Below are positions 53,095 through 62,288 of a stretch of 64,000 nt of DNA, one piece after another (the stretch's first letter is position 1; the number at the start of each line of letters is the position of its first letter). A program made the position numbers and the translations under genes. The notes under the pieces were generated by a model. The model was not told the DNA's origin. It did not search any database and saw only the letters and a list, made by a program, of their open reading frames with translations. This DNA comes from Pseudomonas sp. Irchel s3f7 (GTDB taxonomy: Bacteria > Pseudomonadota > Gammaproteobacteria > Pseudomonadales > Pseudomonadaceae), in assembly GCF_900187615.1 (NCBI RefSeq), contig NZ_FYDO01000005.1:1-64000 (forward strand). The letters run 5' to 3'.

Positions 53095-55287
53095 ATGACC
53101 CCCTTGCCCGCACCTTTGCGCTGGCTGTACTCCCTTGAATGGCGCCGGGGTTTCTTCGACTGGGCGCGCAGTGATGGCGTGACCTGGGTCTACATTTTCA
53201 AGGTCCTGATCGCGGCGTTCCTGACGCTGTGGCTGGCGATGCGTCTGGAATTGCCGCAGCCGCGTACCGCGATGATCACCGTGTTCATCGTTATGCAGCC
53301 GCAAAGCGGTCAGGTGTTCGCCAAGAGTTTCTACCGTTTTCTTGGCACCTTGGCCGGCTCGACGGTGATGGTCGCGCTGATTGCCTTGTTTGCGCAGAAC
53401 ACCGAACTGTTCCTCGGCTCGCTGGCGATCTGGGTCGGCATTTGTTCGGCCGGTGCCGCGCGTTACCGTAACTTTCGCGCTTACGGTTTTGTACTCGCCG
53501 GCTACACCGCGGCGATGGTCGGATTGCCCGCGCTCGCGCATCCCGACGGCGCGTTCATGGCGGCGGTGTGGCGGGTGCTGGAAATCTCCCTGGGGATTCT
53601 CTGCGCGACCCTGGTCAGCGCCGCGATCCTGCCGCAAACCGCCAGCGCCGCGATGCACAACGCCTTGTATCAGCGCTTCGGCGTGTTTGCCCTGTTCGTC
53701 ACCGACGGCTTGCGCGGACGCAGTCAACGGGATGCGTTCGAGGCGGGCAACGTGCGTTTCATCGCCGAAGCGGTGGGCCTGGAAGGTTTGCGCAGTGTCA
53801 CCGTGTTTGAAGACCCGCACATGCGTCGGCGCAACGGTCGGCTCAGTCGCTTGAACAGCGAGTTCATGGGCATCACCACGCGTTTCAACGCTTTGCATCA
53901 ATTGCTCGAACGCCTGCGCAACAGCGCGGCGGATCAGGTCGTGGCGGCGATCAAACCGGGTTTGCAGGACCTGGCCGAAGTGCTCGACGGCTACAGTGGT
54001 CGTTCCCTGACCAGCGCCGATGCGGCGCGCCTGGTCACGGCTTTGACCGTTTACAAGGAAGGCCTGCCGGCGCGAGTGCGCAGCCTGCGGGCGACGTTCC
54101 AGGAGAGCGAGCCGAGCGACGCCGAGCAACTGGATTTCCACACCGCGTACGAGTTGCTTTATCGCTTCGTCGACGACCTGCACAGTTATGCACAGACCCA
54201 CGCGTCCCTCGCCGATCACAGCCATGCGCGGGAGCAATGGGACGAGCCGTTCACCCCGCAAACCAACTGGATGGCCGCTGCGGCCTCGGGGATTCGCGCG
54301 GCGTTCATTTTGGTGGTGCTGGGCAGCTATTGGGTCGCCACCGCGTGGCCGAGCGGCGCAACCATGACCCTGATCGCCGCCGCCACCGTGGGCCTGTCGG
54401 CCGCCACGCCGAACCCTAAACGCATGGCCTTCCAGATGGCGTGCGGTACGTTTCTCGGGGCGTTGATTGGTTTCGTCGAGATGTTTTTCATCTTTCCGTG
54501 GATCGACGGTTTTCCCCTGTTGTGCGTGATGCTGGCGCCGGTGATCGTGCTCGGATCATTCCTGAGCTCACGCCCGCAATACGCCGGTGTCGGCCTCGGA
54601 TTGCTGATCTTTTTCAGCACCGGCTCAGTGCCGGACAACCTCACCGTCTACAACCCGTACACCTTCATCAACGACTACATCGCCATGGTGCTCGGCATGC
54701 TGGTGTGCGCGGCGGCCGGGGCGATTATTTTACCGCCGAACAGTCGCTGGTTATGGCGTCGGCTGGAGCAGGATCTGCGGGGTCAGGTGGTGTACGCCAT
54801 CAGCGGCAAACTCAAGGGGCTGGCGTCGAGTTTCGAAAGCCGCACCCGCGACTTGTTGCATCAGGCTTACGGCCTGGCCGCAGGGCAGCCGCACGTGCAG
54901 CGCGACCTGCTGCGCTGGATGTTCGTGGTGCTGGAAGTCGGCCACGCGATCATCGAGTTACGCAAAGAACAGGCGATTCTGCCGGTGCATCCGGCGTATG
55001 CCGAATCCCAGCCGTGGCGCCAGGCGATCCGGGTGATGGGGCGGGCGCTGGTGCGGTTGTTCCTGCAACCGGGCAGCAACAATCTGGAACGTGCACTGGT
55101 CGCGGTCGATCACGCGATCAGCCGTGTGCAGTCGACGGACGAACCCTTCGCCCCGCACTTCGACACCTCGGCGCTGCGTCGGGTGAAAAGCTATTTGCAC
55201 TTCATCCGCACCTCGTTGCTGGACCCGCAATCACCACTCGCCGCCTACGCCATCGCCAAGCCTGAAGGACTTGAACATGCCTCGTGA
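53095..55287 (+). CDS. FUSC-family inner-membrane efflux permease (AaeB-like)
   Basis: From the ATG at 53095 (MTPLPAPLRWLYSLEW) the protein has 730 residues. It has two sets of about five to six membrane helices (residues about 30-185 and 400-545), each followed by a soluble cytoplasmic domain. This is the FUSC/AaeB organisation. Repeated patterns are ITVFIVMQPQSGQVFAKSFYR in the first and GATMTLIAAATVGLSAATPNP in the second membrane block. Characterised relatives export hydroxylated aromatic acids or fusaric acid. The gene overlaps the next small gene, so the set is an operon. Confidence 0.88.
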   Translation: MTPLPAPLRWLYSLEWRRGFFDWARSDGVTWVYIFKVLIAAFLTLWLAMRLELPQPRTAMITVFIVMQPQSGQVFAKSFYRFLGTLAGSTVMVALIALFAQNTELFLGSLAIWVGICSAGAARYRNFRAYGFVLAGYTAAMVGLPALAHPDGAFMAAVWRVLEISLGILCATLVSAAILPQTASAAMHNALYQRFGVFALFVTDGLRGRSQRDAFEAGNVRFIAEAVGLEGLRSVTVFEDPHMRRRNGRLSRLNSEFMGITTRFNALHQLLERLRNSAADQVVAAIKPGLQDLAEVLDGYSGRSLTSADAARLVTALTVYKEGLPARVRSLRATFQESEPSDAEQLDFHTAYELLYRFVDDLHSYAQTHASLADHSHAREQWDEPFTPQTNWMAAAASGIRAAFILVVLGSYWVATAWPSGATMTLIAAATVGLSAATPNPKRMAFQMACGTFLGALIGFVEMFFIFPWIDGFPLLCVMLAPVIVLGSFLSSRPQYAGVGLGLLIFFSTGSVPDNLTVYNPYTFINDYIAMVLGMLVCAAAGAIILPPNSRWLWRRLEQDLRGQVVYAISGKLKGLASSFESRTRDLLHQAYGLAAGQPHVQRDLLRWMFVVLEVGHAIIELRKEQAILPVHPAYAESQPWRQAIRVMGRALVRLFLQPGSNNLERALVAVDHAISRVQSTDEPFAPHFDTSALRRVKSYLHFIRTSLLDPQSPLAAYAIAKPEGLEHAS

Positions 55288-55477
55288 AATCGCCTTCCAC
55301 GGCGTCTACATGCCGACCATGACCCTGATGTTTTTCATCGCGGCAGCGTTGGCCTGGGCGCTCGACCGCTTCCTGTCCGGCTTCGATCTGTACCGCTTCT
55401 TCTGGCACCCGGCGCTGCTGCGCCTGAGTCTGTTTACCTGTCTGTTCGGCGCACTGGCGCTGACTGTCTACCGTTGA
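55277..55477 (+). CDS. DUF1656 small membrane protein (AaeX-like)
   Basis: The ATG at 55277, with AAGGA seven bases upstream, gives 66 residues (MPREIAFHGVYMPT) with two hydrophobic helices (about 11-30 and 42-64). DUF1656/AaeX proteins accompany FUSC permeases, and their role is not established. The start overlaps the FUSC stop by 11 bases, and the adaptor starts 11 bases after its stop. Confidence 0.9.
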   Translation: MPREIAFHGVYMPTMTLMFFIAAALAWALDRFLSGFDLYRFFWHPALLRLSLFTCLFGALALTVYR

Positions 55478-55487
55478 GAACGTCCCG

Positions 55488-56351
55488 ATGAAAAAGCTTT
55501 TCAGCCTGCTCGCGACCTTGCTGGTACTGGCCCTGGCGCTGTGGATCGGCCGCTCCCTTTGGGAGCACTACATGAACACACCCTGGACCCGCGATGGTCG
55601 GGTACGCGCCGATATCATCAATGTCGCCGCCGACGTCACCGGCGAAGTGGTGAACGTGCCGGTGCGTGACAACCAGTTGGTGAAGAAGGGTGACCTGTTG
55701 ATGCAGATCGATCCCGAGCACTATCGCCTGGCGGTCAAGCAGGCGCAGAGCCTGGTCGCTTCGCGCAAGGCCACGTGGGAGATGCGCAAAGTCAACGCCC
55801 ATCGCCGCGCCGATCTGGACAACCTGGTGATCTCCCGGGAAAACCGCGACGACGCCAGCAACATCGCCGACTCGGCACTGGCCGATTACCAGCACGCCCA
55901 GGCACAACTGGAAGCTGCCGAACTCAATCTCAAACGCACCGAAGTGCGCGCGGCGGTGGACGGTTACGTGACCAACCTCAACGTCCATCGCGGCGATTAC
56001 GCGCGCATTGGCGAAGCGAAAATGGCCGTGGTCGACATGAACTCGTTTTGGGTCTACGGCTTCTTCGAAGAAACCAAACTGCCCCACGTGCGCGTCGGTG
56101 ACAAAGCCGACATGCAACTGATGAGCGGCGAAGTGCTCAAGGGTCATGTGGAAAGTATTTCGCGCGGCATCTACGACCGCGACAACCCGGAGAGCCGTGA
56201 GCTGATTGCGGATGTGAATCCGACCTTCAACTGGGTGCGCCTGGCACAGCGGGTGCCGGTGCGGATACACATCGATGAAGTGCCGGAGGGTGTGCTGTTG
56301 GCAGCGGGGATTACGTGTACGGTGGTGGTGAAGTCAGAAGTTGAGCGGTAA
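55488..56351 (+). CDS. HlyD-type membrane-fusion adaptor (AaeA-like)
   Basis: The 287-residue protein has one N-terminal helix (SLLATLLVLALALWIGRSLW). WTRDGRVRADIINVAADVTG is the classic start of this adaptor family. A lipoyl domain, a short helical hairpin, TEVRAAVDGYVTNL, and a beta-barrel domain with FWVYGFFEETKLPHV follow. It would connect the FUSC permease to the NodT-type channel encoded at 51412. It is the last gene of the cluster and is followed by a hairpin terminator. Confidence 0.92.
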   Translation: MKKLFSLLATLLVLALALWIGRSLWEHYMNTPWTRDGRVRADIINVAADVTGEVVNVPVRDNQLVKKGDLLMQIDPEHYRLAVKQAQSLVASRKATWEMRKVNAHRRADLDNLVISRENRDDASNIADSALADYQHAQAQLEAAELNLKRTEVRAAVDGYVTNLNVHRGDYARIGEAKMAVVDMNSFWVYGFFEETKLPHVRVGDKADMQLMSGEVLKGHVESISRGIYDRDNPESRELIADVNPTFNWVRLAQRVPVRIHIDEVPEGVLLAAGITCTVVVKSEVER

Positions 56352-56354
56352 GCG

Positions 56355-56387
56355 ACACCTCTATCCTGCTGGATAGAGGTGTTTTTT
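56355..56387 (+). terminator. terminator of the FUSC efflux operon
   Basis: CACCTCTATCC (56356-56366), a TGCT loop and GGATAGAGGTG (56371-56381) form a perfect 11-bp stem followed by six Ts. Confidence 0.92.
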
Positions 56388-56398
56388 GGGGGGGGCTT

Positions 56399-57142
56399 TC
56401 AACGTGGATTGGCCACGAGATTAGGCAGGCTGCGAAGTGCAGGGTCTTGCTCCGTTGCCAGCGGATAGAGCACTTGAATGGATACCGTCAAATCGTTGCC
56501 CGGCTCCAGCAGGTACTGGTCGCTTGCAGGCGTGTGTAATTCAATCACACCCTCTGAACCGTCATGCGCCGTCTCCAGCCAGGTTTTGGCGTGAATTTTC
56601 GTACCTGGCGGCAAGCCAGCGCTGGAAAATCCCCATTGGGTGCAGGCGCGGTCAACAGCGCGCAGGATGACGTCATAGCTGTAAATCCAGCCCTGGGTAA
56701 CCTCGTCCTGCCATGCACCGTTGAACACCTGGCGGGTTTGAATATTCAGCGCTTCGATGTGCCTGACCAGGACAGGGCAGTAGAGACTTTCCTGGTAGGT
56801 GGGTTGGTAGTAAACAATCCCGCACAACTCGGCGACAGATGATTCTTGCAGGTTTTTATCAGACCGCAGTGTCAGCGTACGTCGAGCATTCCACCCCTGT
56901 GTCTGCACATCCGTAATCGTGATAGTGGAATACCTGAAGTGTTCGTTTACAACTAATTGCGCGCCATTAATCGGCATGGAGGTGTGCAGCAGTGTCACAT
57001 CCTCTGAAACCCTGAACTGCAAACGCGAACCCACAGGCGGCGGAGCACCATCGGTTTCAAGGGTGAAGCCGAATGTCACCGGCACCCCTTTTTTGATCTC
57101 GTTTACAAAATTATCCATTTTGATATTCAGCAGTTTGGTCAT
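56399..57142 (-). CDS. unrecognised 247-residue protein
   Basis: I do not recognise this protein. It starts MTKLLNIKMDNFVNEIKKG and has no signal peptide or membrane helix. Alternating hydrophobic strands (VPVTFGFTLETDG, RLQFRVSEDVTLL, RTLTLRSD, IELHTPASD, LTVSIQVLYPL) suggest mostly beta structure, perhaps two beta-sandwich domains. There are two cysteines in the middle part (AELCGIVYY, SLYCPVLV) and one near 165. It follows a delta-60 repeat protein gene on the same strand with a gap of 47 bases, so the pair is probably co-transcribed. Codon use looks normal for the genome. Confidence 0.7.
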   Translation of the reverse strand: MTKLLNIKMDNFVNEIKKGVPVTFGFTLETDGAPPPVGSRLQFRVSEDVTLLHTSMPINGAQLVVNEHFRYSTITITDVQTQGWNARRTLTLRSDKNLQESSVAELCGIVYYQPTYQESLYCPVLVRHIEALNIQTRQVFNGAWQDEVTQGWIYSYDVILRAVDRACTQWGFSSAGLPPGTKIHAKTWLETAHDGSEGVIELHTPASDQYLLEPGNDLTVSIQVLYPLATEQDPALRSLPNLVANPR

Positions 57143-57189
57143 CTCAAAATCCTTTTGAAAAGCATGACATTGTGCGGGGAGTGGGCCGG

Positions 57190-58473
57190 TCAGTCGCTAG
57201 CCTGTTCAGGGCGCAGATAACCGTAAACATGACCCAGAGCGCCACCCAGTCCAAGTGTGTTGCCGGCCAACAGAATCCGGCCATTGGCCTGGATTTGCAG
57301 TTGAGCCGGCGTGGTGACTAATGCCGTATCTTCCTGGATGCAGCCATGTTCACCAAAACTTCGGTCAATCAAACCGTTGGCCTGATAACGCGCCGTGTAT
57401 AGGCGTCGGGCTCCGCCGGCAGTGACGATCTTTCCATCCGACTGCTGATGGCCGCAGACCCATTCGTTACCATGCTCGGCATCGAATTGCGTCAGGACCG
57501 GTCGACCACCATTGAATGACGGGTGTGGGTTGCCGGTGGAGTCCAGACCTGCCAGCAGACCCCAGTTTCGGACGGCGGTGCTGGCCTGGCCAATACCAAC
57601 AACCTTGCCCCCGCCTGTAGCGACCAGATCATGAATAGCCACGCTGCCATTGGGAATGTTCAGTGTGGAAAAACCGGGCATTTCCTCACCGCCAAAGTCG
57701 AGATCGAGTTCGCCGTTTTGCAAGTAACGCGCTACATATCCGAGCGTCTCTGGGACGGCATTGACAGCGCTGCCCGCGACCAGAACTTTGCCGTCGATTT
57801 GCGCGAGTAGTGCATGAACTGAAGTGGCGCTGAAGGCCGTGTGTCTTATTTCGAGCTTGCCGGTTTTATTGAAGGTTTTGTCCAGGTTGCCATGGGTGTC
57901 AATGCGAACTACCAGCCCCGTGGAAGTGTCGCCGTTTCGGTAAGTTGCGCCGATGATGATCTTTCCGCATTCGTGTAGTTGCAGCGTGCTGCTGTCATTG
58001 ACAAGTTCGCCGAGGGTGCTGTTGTCAATAATGACGCAGCCTTGTCGGCCAAAACTTTCATCAACCGCACCTTCTTTTTCGAAGCGGCAGATCACGAGCC
58101 GTTTCGGGCTGTTGCTGTCTGCTTTTCGCGACCAGCCCAGCATCAGAATGCGCCCGTCCGGCTGTACGGCAAGCCTGCCGCCCGCCGAGTCGTAGCCACC
58201 AGCGAAGTTGCCATGAACCAGGCCGTTGTCGGCGAATGCAGTGTCGACACTGCCATCCGGATTGAAGCGTGCCAGACCGTACAGTCCTTTAAGATCACGG
58301 GCGAGCCAGGCACCCACAAGTAGTTTGTCGTTGGCCAGTACCTGTATACCTTTCACATGCCTGTCGAGATCAAGTGCGTGCTTCAGATTGAATAACGTAA
58401 TGACACCGTCTTCACCAAAGCTTGGATCGCGTGCATCAGGGGTGGAAAAAGAGTGTTGATCAATAATGTCCAT
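57190..58473 (-). CDS. delta-60 repeat protein (predicted beta-propeller)
   Basis: The 427-residue protein consists of about seven copies of a 50-60 residue repeat. Each contains a line such as LARFNPDGSVDTAFADNG, VVRIDTHGNLDKTFNKTG, VARYLQNGELDLDFGGEE or TARYQANGLIDRSFGEHG, preceded by a G(K/R)I(L/V)(V/M)xG strand. This is the uncharacterised delta-60 repeat, expected to fold as a beta-propeller. No signal peptide is seen. Its function is unknown. It may act in surface or toxin-like complexes, but nothing here proves that. The downstream beta-rich protein is its likely partner. Confidence 0.82.
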   Translation of the reverse strand: MDIIDQHSFSTPDARDPSFGEDGVITLFNLKHALDLDRHVKGIQVLANDKLLVGAWLARDLKGLYGLARFNPDGSVDTAFADNGLVHGNFAGGYDSAGGRLAVQPDGRILMLGWSRKADSNSPKRLVICRFEKEGAVDESFGRQGCVIIDNSTLGELVNDSSTLQLHECGKIIIGATYRNGDTSTGLVVRIDTHGNLDKTFNKTGKLEIRHTAFSATSVHALLAQIDGKVLVAGSAVNAVPETLGYVARYLQNGELDLDFGGEEMPGFSTLNIPNGSVAIHDLVATGGGKVVGIGQASTAVRNWGLLAGLDSTGNPHPSFNGGRPVLTQFDAEHGNEWVCGHQQSDGKIVTAGGARRLYTARYQANGLIDRSFGEHGCIQEDTALVTTPAQLQIQANGRILLAGNTLGLGGALGHVYGYLRPEQASD

Positions 58474-58661
58474 ATTATTGCCTTTAGTTTGTTTTTCAGT
58501 GGATTGAAGTTTAGTTTTTTATTTGAAGTCTCAAGCCCGTTAATTGACGGGCTGTTAACAAGTTATAAGTCAGGGGGGCGTTTGGCGAGAGGGGCGGCGG
58601 CAATGTGTGTTTGAGTTTGTTTCTGCTGTGCTGTAGCGACGTCACGTACAAAAGTAACGGG
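58474..58661. promoter_or_regulatory. AT-rich intergenic region with small hairpin
   Basis: The 188 bases upstream of the delta-60 gene are clearly AT-richer than the surroundings. AGCCCGT (58534-58540) and ACGGGCT (58547-58553) form a 7-bp stem with the loop TAATTG. No T-run follows on either strand, so it is more likely an operator or leader hairpin than a terminator. No gene is seen. Confidence 0.4.
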
Positions 58662-59069
58662 TCAAGCTTTGTAAAACGTCTCCTGCAAATGCAGCCAGAT
58701 CACCCGGCCATCGGCGTGCTTCTCGAACACAACCGTGGAGCGACGATCCGAGTGCTGCCCGGTCGCATCGGTCTGTTGCTCGCGATAACTCACGGTTGCG
58801 CCACCGTCGTGCAGCGCAATGCCACGCAGTTCGCTGAGTTCGATGCGGAACCCGAGTTTCTTGCCGCCCGCGAGCGAGAACAGTTCGCTCAGCGCATCAA
58901 AGTCGAGTACCCGGCCCAAGGGCGAGACCATGGAGAACCGAGGCGAAAAGCGCGACAGCAGATTGTCGAGTTCGGACGGGTCGCGTTCTTCGGCCAGCCA
59001 TTGTTCGATGGCGACGTGGGCCTGGATGACTTCGTCGAAGTAGTTGGTGTAGTCGGTGTAGTCGGTCAT
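58662..59069 (-). CDS. NTF2-like (SnoaL/DUF4440) protein
   Basis: The 135-residue protein begins MTDYTDYTNYFDEVIQAHV. It has the cone-shaped NTF2-like pattern: an N-terminal helix (VIQAHVAIEQWLAEE), FSPRFSMVSPLGRVLDFDALSELF, and a long curved sheet ending GRVIWLHLQETF. These folds bind small ligands or act as enzymes, and the role here is unknown. The TDYTDYTNY repeat at the N-terminus is coded by a short tandem DNA repeat (near 59040-59068). Confidence 0.8.
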   Translation of the reverse strand: MTDYTDYTNYFDEVIQAHVAIEQWLAEERDPSELDNLLSRFSPRFSMVSPLGRVLDFDALSELFSLAGGKKLGFRIELSELRGIALHDGGATVSYREQQTDATGQHSDRRSTVVFEKHADGRVIWLHLQETFYKA

Positions 59070-59109
59070 TGTGCTGTTTCCTGAATTTTTGGCGGCGTTT
59101 GTTCTGACG

Positions 59110-59178
59110 ACATCGCGAGCAGGCTCGCTCCTACAGGGAAACGCATTTCAATGTAGGAGCGAGCCTGCTCGCGATGGG
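59110..59178. repeat. REPIN of the GAGCGAGCCTGCTCGC type
   Basis: CATCGCGAGCAGGCTCGCTC (59110) and GAGCGAGCCTGCTCGCGATG (ending 59175) are perfect inverted copies separated by a 20-30-base spacer. This is a different REP family from those at 11917 and 51286. Confidence 0.9.
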
Positions 59179-59190
59179 GTCGACACGGTT

Positions 59191-60015
59191 TCAGAGTTGC
59201 CCACGCAACCCGAACCGCTTCATCAACCCGGATTCCAGCAAACCTTTGGGCACCAACCCCGCCAGCAACGGCAACGCCCGGCTGCCATTACCCAGGCGAA
59301 TCAGTCGCGGTGGCTTGTCCTGCTGCACTGCCTTGAGCAAGCCGGCAGCAAACTCGCTGGCCGGGGTCGGGTTGTCCTGCGAGGCTTTGGCTCGGGCGCG
59401 AATGCCTTCACGCAGCGGAAACCACGGCGATTGTTCGCTGATCAGTTGTTCGGCTTCATGGCCGGCGTTCTTGGCGAAACTGGAGGCGATGGCGCCCGGC
59501 TGGACTTCCATGACCCGTATACCAAACGGCGCCAATTCCATGCGCAAGGCATCGCTCAAGGCATGCACGGCGGCTTTCGACGCGCAGTAGGCACCGGCGA
59601 AAGGTGTGACCAGAATGCCCGACACGCTGCCGATGTTGACCACGATCCCTTTGGTCCGGCGCAGCACAGGAAACATCGCGCGAGTCACGCCGACGACAGA
59701 GAACACGTTGGTTTCAAACTGACGCTGCATCGCCGGTACGCCGCCATCGAGCAACGGCCCCATCGCGCCATACCCGGCGTTGTTGATCAGCACATCGAGC
59801 CCACCGCGCTCGTGGTTGATACGTTTGCTCAGCGCTTCGAGTGCCACGCCATCGTTAACGTCCAATCGCACGGCCGTGAATCCGGCAGCGTTCAGCGCGG
59901 CAACATCTTCAGTCCTGCGCGCACTGGCCCAGACCTCGTAGCCGGCAGCCTTGAACACATCCGCGAGGGCACGGCCGATGCCGCTGGAACAACCGGTAAT
60001 CAACGCAACGGGCAT
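59191..60015 (-). CDS. short-chain dehydrogenase/reductase
   Basis: From the ATG at 60015 (AAGGAA upstream) the protein has 274 residues. It has the cofactor motif TGCSSGIG at the N-terminus, NNAGYGAMG, a serine in INIGSVSG-like VNIGSVSGI, and the catalytic YCASK (YxxxK). ARRTED at the end of the second strand favours NADP(H). The substrate is unknown; the sequence resembles SDRs annotated as oxidoreductases acting on aldehydes or ketones. A 73-residue longer frame lacks a ribosome site and family similarity. Confidence 0.9.
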   Translation of the reverse strand: MPVALITGCSSGIGRALADVFKAAGYEVWASARRTEDVAALNAAGFTAVRLDVNDGVALEALSKRINHERGGLDVLINNAGYGAMGPLLDGGVPAMQRQFETNVFSVVGVTRAMFPVLRRTKGIVVNIGSVSGILVTPFAGAYCASKAAVHALSDALRMELAPFGIRVMEVQPGAIASSFAKNAGHEAEQLISEQSPWFPLREGIRARAKASQDNPTPASEFAAGLLKAVQQDKPPRLIRLGNGSRALPLLAGLVPKGLLESGLMKRFGLRGQL

Positions 60016-60046
60016 GGCGCATTCCTTGTGCAAAAAAAGGGGGGAA

Positions 60047-60511
60047 TCAGTCGGAAAAACTACCCTGCAAACGCTCGGCGCGAAACTCCAGGGTTTCCGG
60101 ACGGTAGCCGGGGCGCAGCGGTGGCATGGGCAGGCAGTCTTCCCAACGGCCACCGGCCTGTAATTCGCCGGGACCGCGATAGCGTGGGGCAGTGTATTGA
60201 TTGTCGGCCAGATTGACCGTGTCACCGGGTGCATAAGCCGCGACTCGCCAGCGCAATTCGGTCAACGGCACGTCGTTGCCATTGTTCATGGTCAATTGCA
60301 GCGGACGGTCGGGAGGGCAGTGCTGCGGCGCATAACTGATGCGCAGCTCCAGGCGTTGCAGTTGCTTGAGCTCGCGGTGGTCCATCCAGATGACCCAAGT
60401 GGCGACGATGCCGAGCCCCACAGCAGCGGCAACCGAGACGGGCAAGGCTTTGGCTGGGTAGCGCAGTAGCAGGATCAGCCAGGTAATGACCAGCAGGATG
60501 CCGATAAACAT
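60047..60511 (-). CDS. small inner-membrane protein with periplasmic or soluble domain
   Basis: The 154-residue protein has two N-terminal membrane helices (MFIGILLVITWLILLLRY and LPVSVAAAVGLGIVATWVIWM). A beta-rich soluble domain of about 105 residues follows, with one CxP pair (HCPPDRP) and a second cysteine in WEDCLPMPP, which might form a disulfide. It lies 31 bases before the dehydrogenase start on the same strand. Homologues in Pseudomonas are often called multidrug transporter without evidence. Its function is unknown. Confidence 0.7.
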   Translation of the reverse strand: MFIGILLVITWLILLLRYPAKALPVSVAAAVGLGIVATWVIWMDHRELKQLQRLELRISYAPQHCPPDRPLQLTMNNGNDVPLTELRWRVAAYAPGDTVNLADNQYTAPRYRGPGELQAGGRWEDCLPMPPLRPGYRPETLEFRAERLQGSFSD

Positions 60512-60603
60512 GACGCGCCAACCTCGGGAGTAGAGGAGACCATCCTACCTAAGCGCAGGTGGGGTTGGCGATGGGCTGATTGTTATGGTGTCTGTGCCGG
60601 CCT

Positions 60604-60702
60604 AATCGCTGGCAAGCCAGCTCCCAGAGTGTTTGCGGGTGTTCACAAGATAGGTGTTCACCGCTGAAACCTGTGGGAGCTGGCTTGCCAGCGATGGGGT
60701 CG
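60604..60702. repeat. REPIN upstream of the small membrane protein gene
   Basis: ATCGCTGGCAAGCCAGCTCC (60604) and GGGAGCTGGCTTGCCAGCGA (60675-60694) are inverted copies of one REP. Inner arms TGTTCACA and GTGTTCACC lie between them. Confidence 0.87.
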
Positions 60703-60724
60703 GTGGAGGCAATACAAAAATCTG

Positions 60725-60797
60725 AAAAAAAAGCCCCCACCCAAACTACTGCGGATAGGGGACGCAGTGGCCTGGATGGGGGCTTCTTTTTAACTGC
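60725..60797 (-). terminator. terminator of the alginate operon after algA
   Basis: AAGCCCCCACCC (60731-60742) and GGATGGGGGCTT (60774-60785) pair around a loop of about 30 bases that contains a smaller stem. On the minus strand the hairpin is followed by a T-run (60723-60732), just after the algA stop. Confidence 0.8.
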
Positions 60798-60801
60798 AGG
60801 T

Positions 60802-62253
60802 TTACTGCGCGATGGTTTTCACCGACACGCCACGCTCGATTGGCGTCGAGCGACCATAGATATCCTCAAACCGCTCGATATCGTCTTCGCCCAGGTAGCT
60901 GCCCGACTGCACTTCAATAATCTCCAGCGGGATTTTGCCCGGGTTACGCAGGCGGTGCACCGAAGCGATCGGAATGTAGGTCGACTGGTTCTCGGTGAGC
61001 AGGAACACGTTCTCATCGCAGGTCACTTCAGCCGTGCCGCTGACCACGATCCAGTGTTCGGCGCGGTGGTGGTGCATCTGCAGCGACAGGCACGCGCCCG
61101 GTTTGACCGAGATGTGCTTGACCTGGAAACGGCCGCCCATGTCCACCGAGTCGTAGGAGCCCCACGGACGATAGACCTCACAATGGTTCTGGGTTTCAGT
61201 GCGGCCCAGTTCGTTGAGGGTGTTGACCATCTGTTTCACGCCTTGGACCTTGTCCTTGTGGGCGATCATCATGGCGTCCTTGGTTTCGACCACGACGATG
61301 TTTTCCAGGCCGATCACCGACACCAGTTTGCCGTTGCCGTGGATCATGCAGTTTTTGCTGTCCTGGATCACCACGTCGCCTTTGGTGACGTTGCCGTTGG
61401 CGTCTTTGGCATTCACTTCCCACAGCGACGACCAGCAACCGACATCGCTCCAGCCAGCGGTCAATGGAACGACGCAGGCGCGTTGGGTTTTTTCCATCAC
61501 CGAGTAGTCGATGGAGTTGTCCGGGCAGCAGGCGAAGGTGGCTTCGTCGAAGGTGATGGTGTCGGCATCCTGATGGCTGCGCTCGAGGGTCAGCAGGCAG
61601 GTGTCGTAGATGTCCGGATCGTGTTTTTTCAGCTCTTCGAGGAAGCGGCTGGCGCGGAACAGGAACATGCCGCTGTTCCAGAAGTAACCGCCGGATTGCA
61701 CGTACTCGGTGGCACGTTTCACGTCGGGTTTTTCGACGAAGTGCGAAACACGGCTGATGCCTTCAGGCAGCAGCGAATCGTTGGTCGACTTGATGTAGCC
61801 GTAACCGGTTTCCGGTTTGGTGGCCGGTACGCCGAACAGCACCATTTCGCCGTTTTCGGCTGCGACGGTGGCCAGGGCCAGGGCGCGTTGCAGGGCTTTC
61901 TGGTCTTCGAGCACGTGGTCGGCCGGCAGCACCAGCATCAGCTCGTCGCGACCTTCATTGACCAGCATCATCGCAGTCAGGGCCACGGCCGGCGCGGTGT
62001 TGCGGCCGAACGGTTCCATCAGGATGCGCTGGGTTTCGAGTTTGCGCGCGGCCAACTGCTCGTTGACGATGAAACGGTGGTCCTTGTTGCAGACCACGAT
62101 TGGCGTGTCCATGCCGTCGAACACCAGGCGTTCCAGGGTTTGCTGGAACAAAGTGTGCTCGCCGGTCAGGGCCAGGAATTGTTTAGGGAACTGCTTACGC
62201 GAAAGCGGCCAAAGACGCGAACCGCTACCACCTGACAAGATCACCGGAATCAT
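60802..62253 (-). CDS. algA: mannose-6-phosphate isomerase / GDP-mannose pyrophosphorylase
   Basis: The 483-residue bifunctional type II PMI/GMP has an N-terminal nucleotidyltransferase domain (about 1-290) with GGSGSRLWPLSRKQ and FVEKPD. The C-terminal cupin isomerase domain (about 365-480) has QMHHHRAEHWIVVSG, whose His and Glu residues bind the zinc. It makes mannose-6-phosphate and GDP-mannose, the precursor of GDP-mannuronate for alginate. It is the last gene of the leftward alginate operon, with algF and algJ upstream. Confidence 0.95.
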   Translation of the reverse strand: MIPVILSGGSGSRLWPLSRKQFPKQFLALTGEHTLFQQTLERLVFDGMDTPIVVCNKDHRFIVNEQLAARKLETQRILMEPFGRNTAPAVALTAMMLVNEGRDELMLVLPADHVLEDQKALQRALALATVAAENGEMVLFGVPATKPETGYGYIKSTNDSLLPEGISRVSHFVEKPDVKRATEYVQSGGYFWNSGMFLFRASRFLEELKKHDPDIYDTCLLTLERSHQDADTITFDEATFACCPDNSIDYSVMEKTQRACVVPLTAGWSDVGCWSSLWEVNAKDANGNVTKGDVVIQDSKNCMIHGNGKLVSVIGLENIVVVETKDAMMIAHKDKVQGVKQMVNTLNELGRTETQNHCEVYRPWGSYDSVDMGGRFQVKHISVKPGACLSLQMHHHRAEHWIVVSGTAEVTCDENVFLLTENQSTYIPIASVHRLRNPGKIPLEIIEVQSGSYLGEDDIERFEDIYGRSTPIERGVSVKTIAQ

Positions 62254-62288
62254 GTTGTTACTCCTTGCAAATCGTTTGGTTAGGCCTT

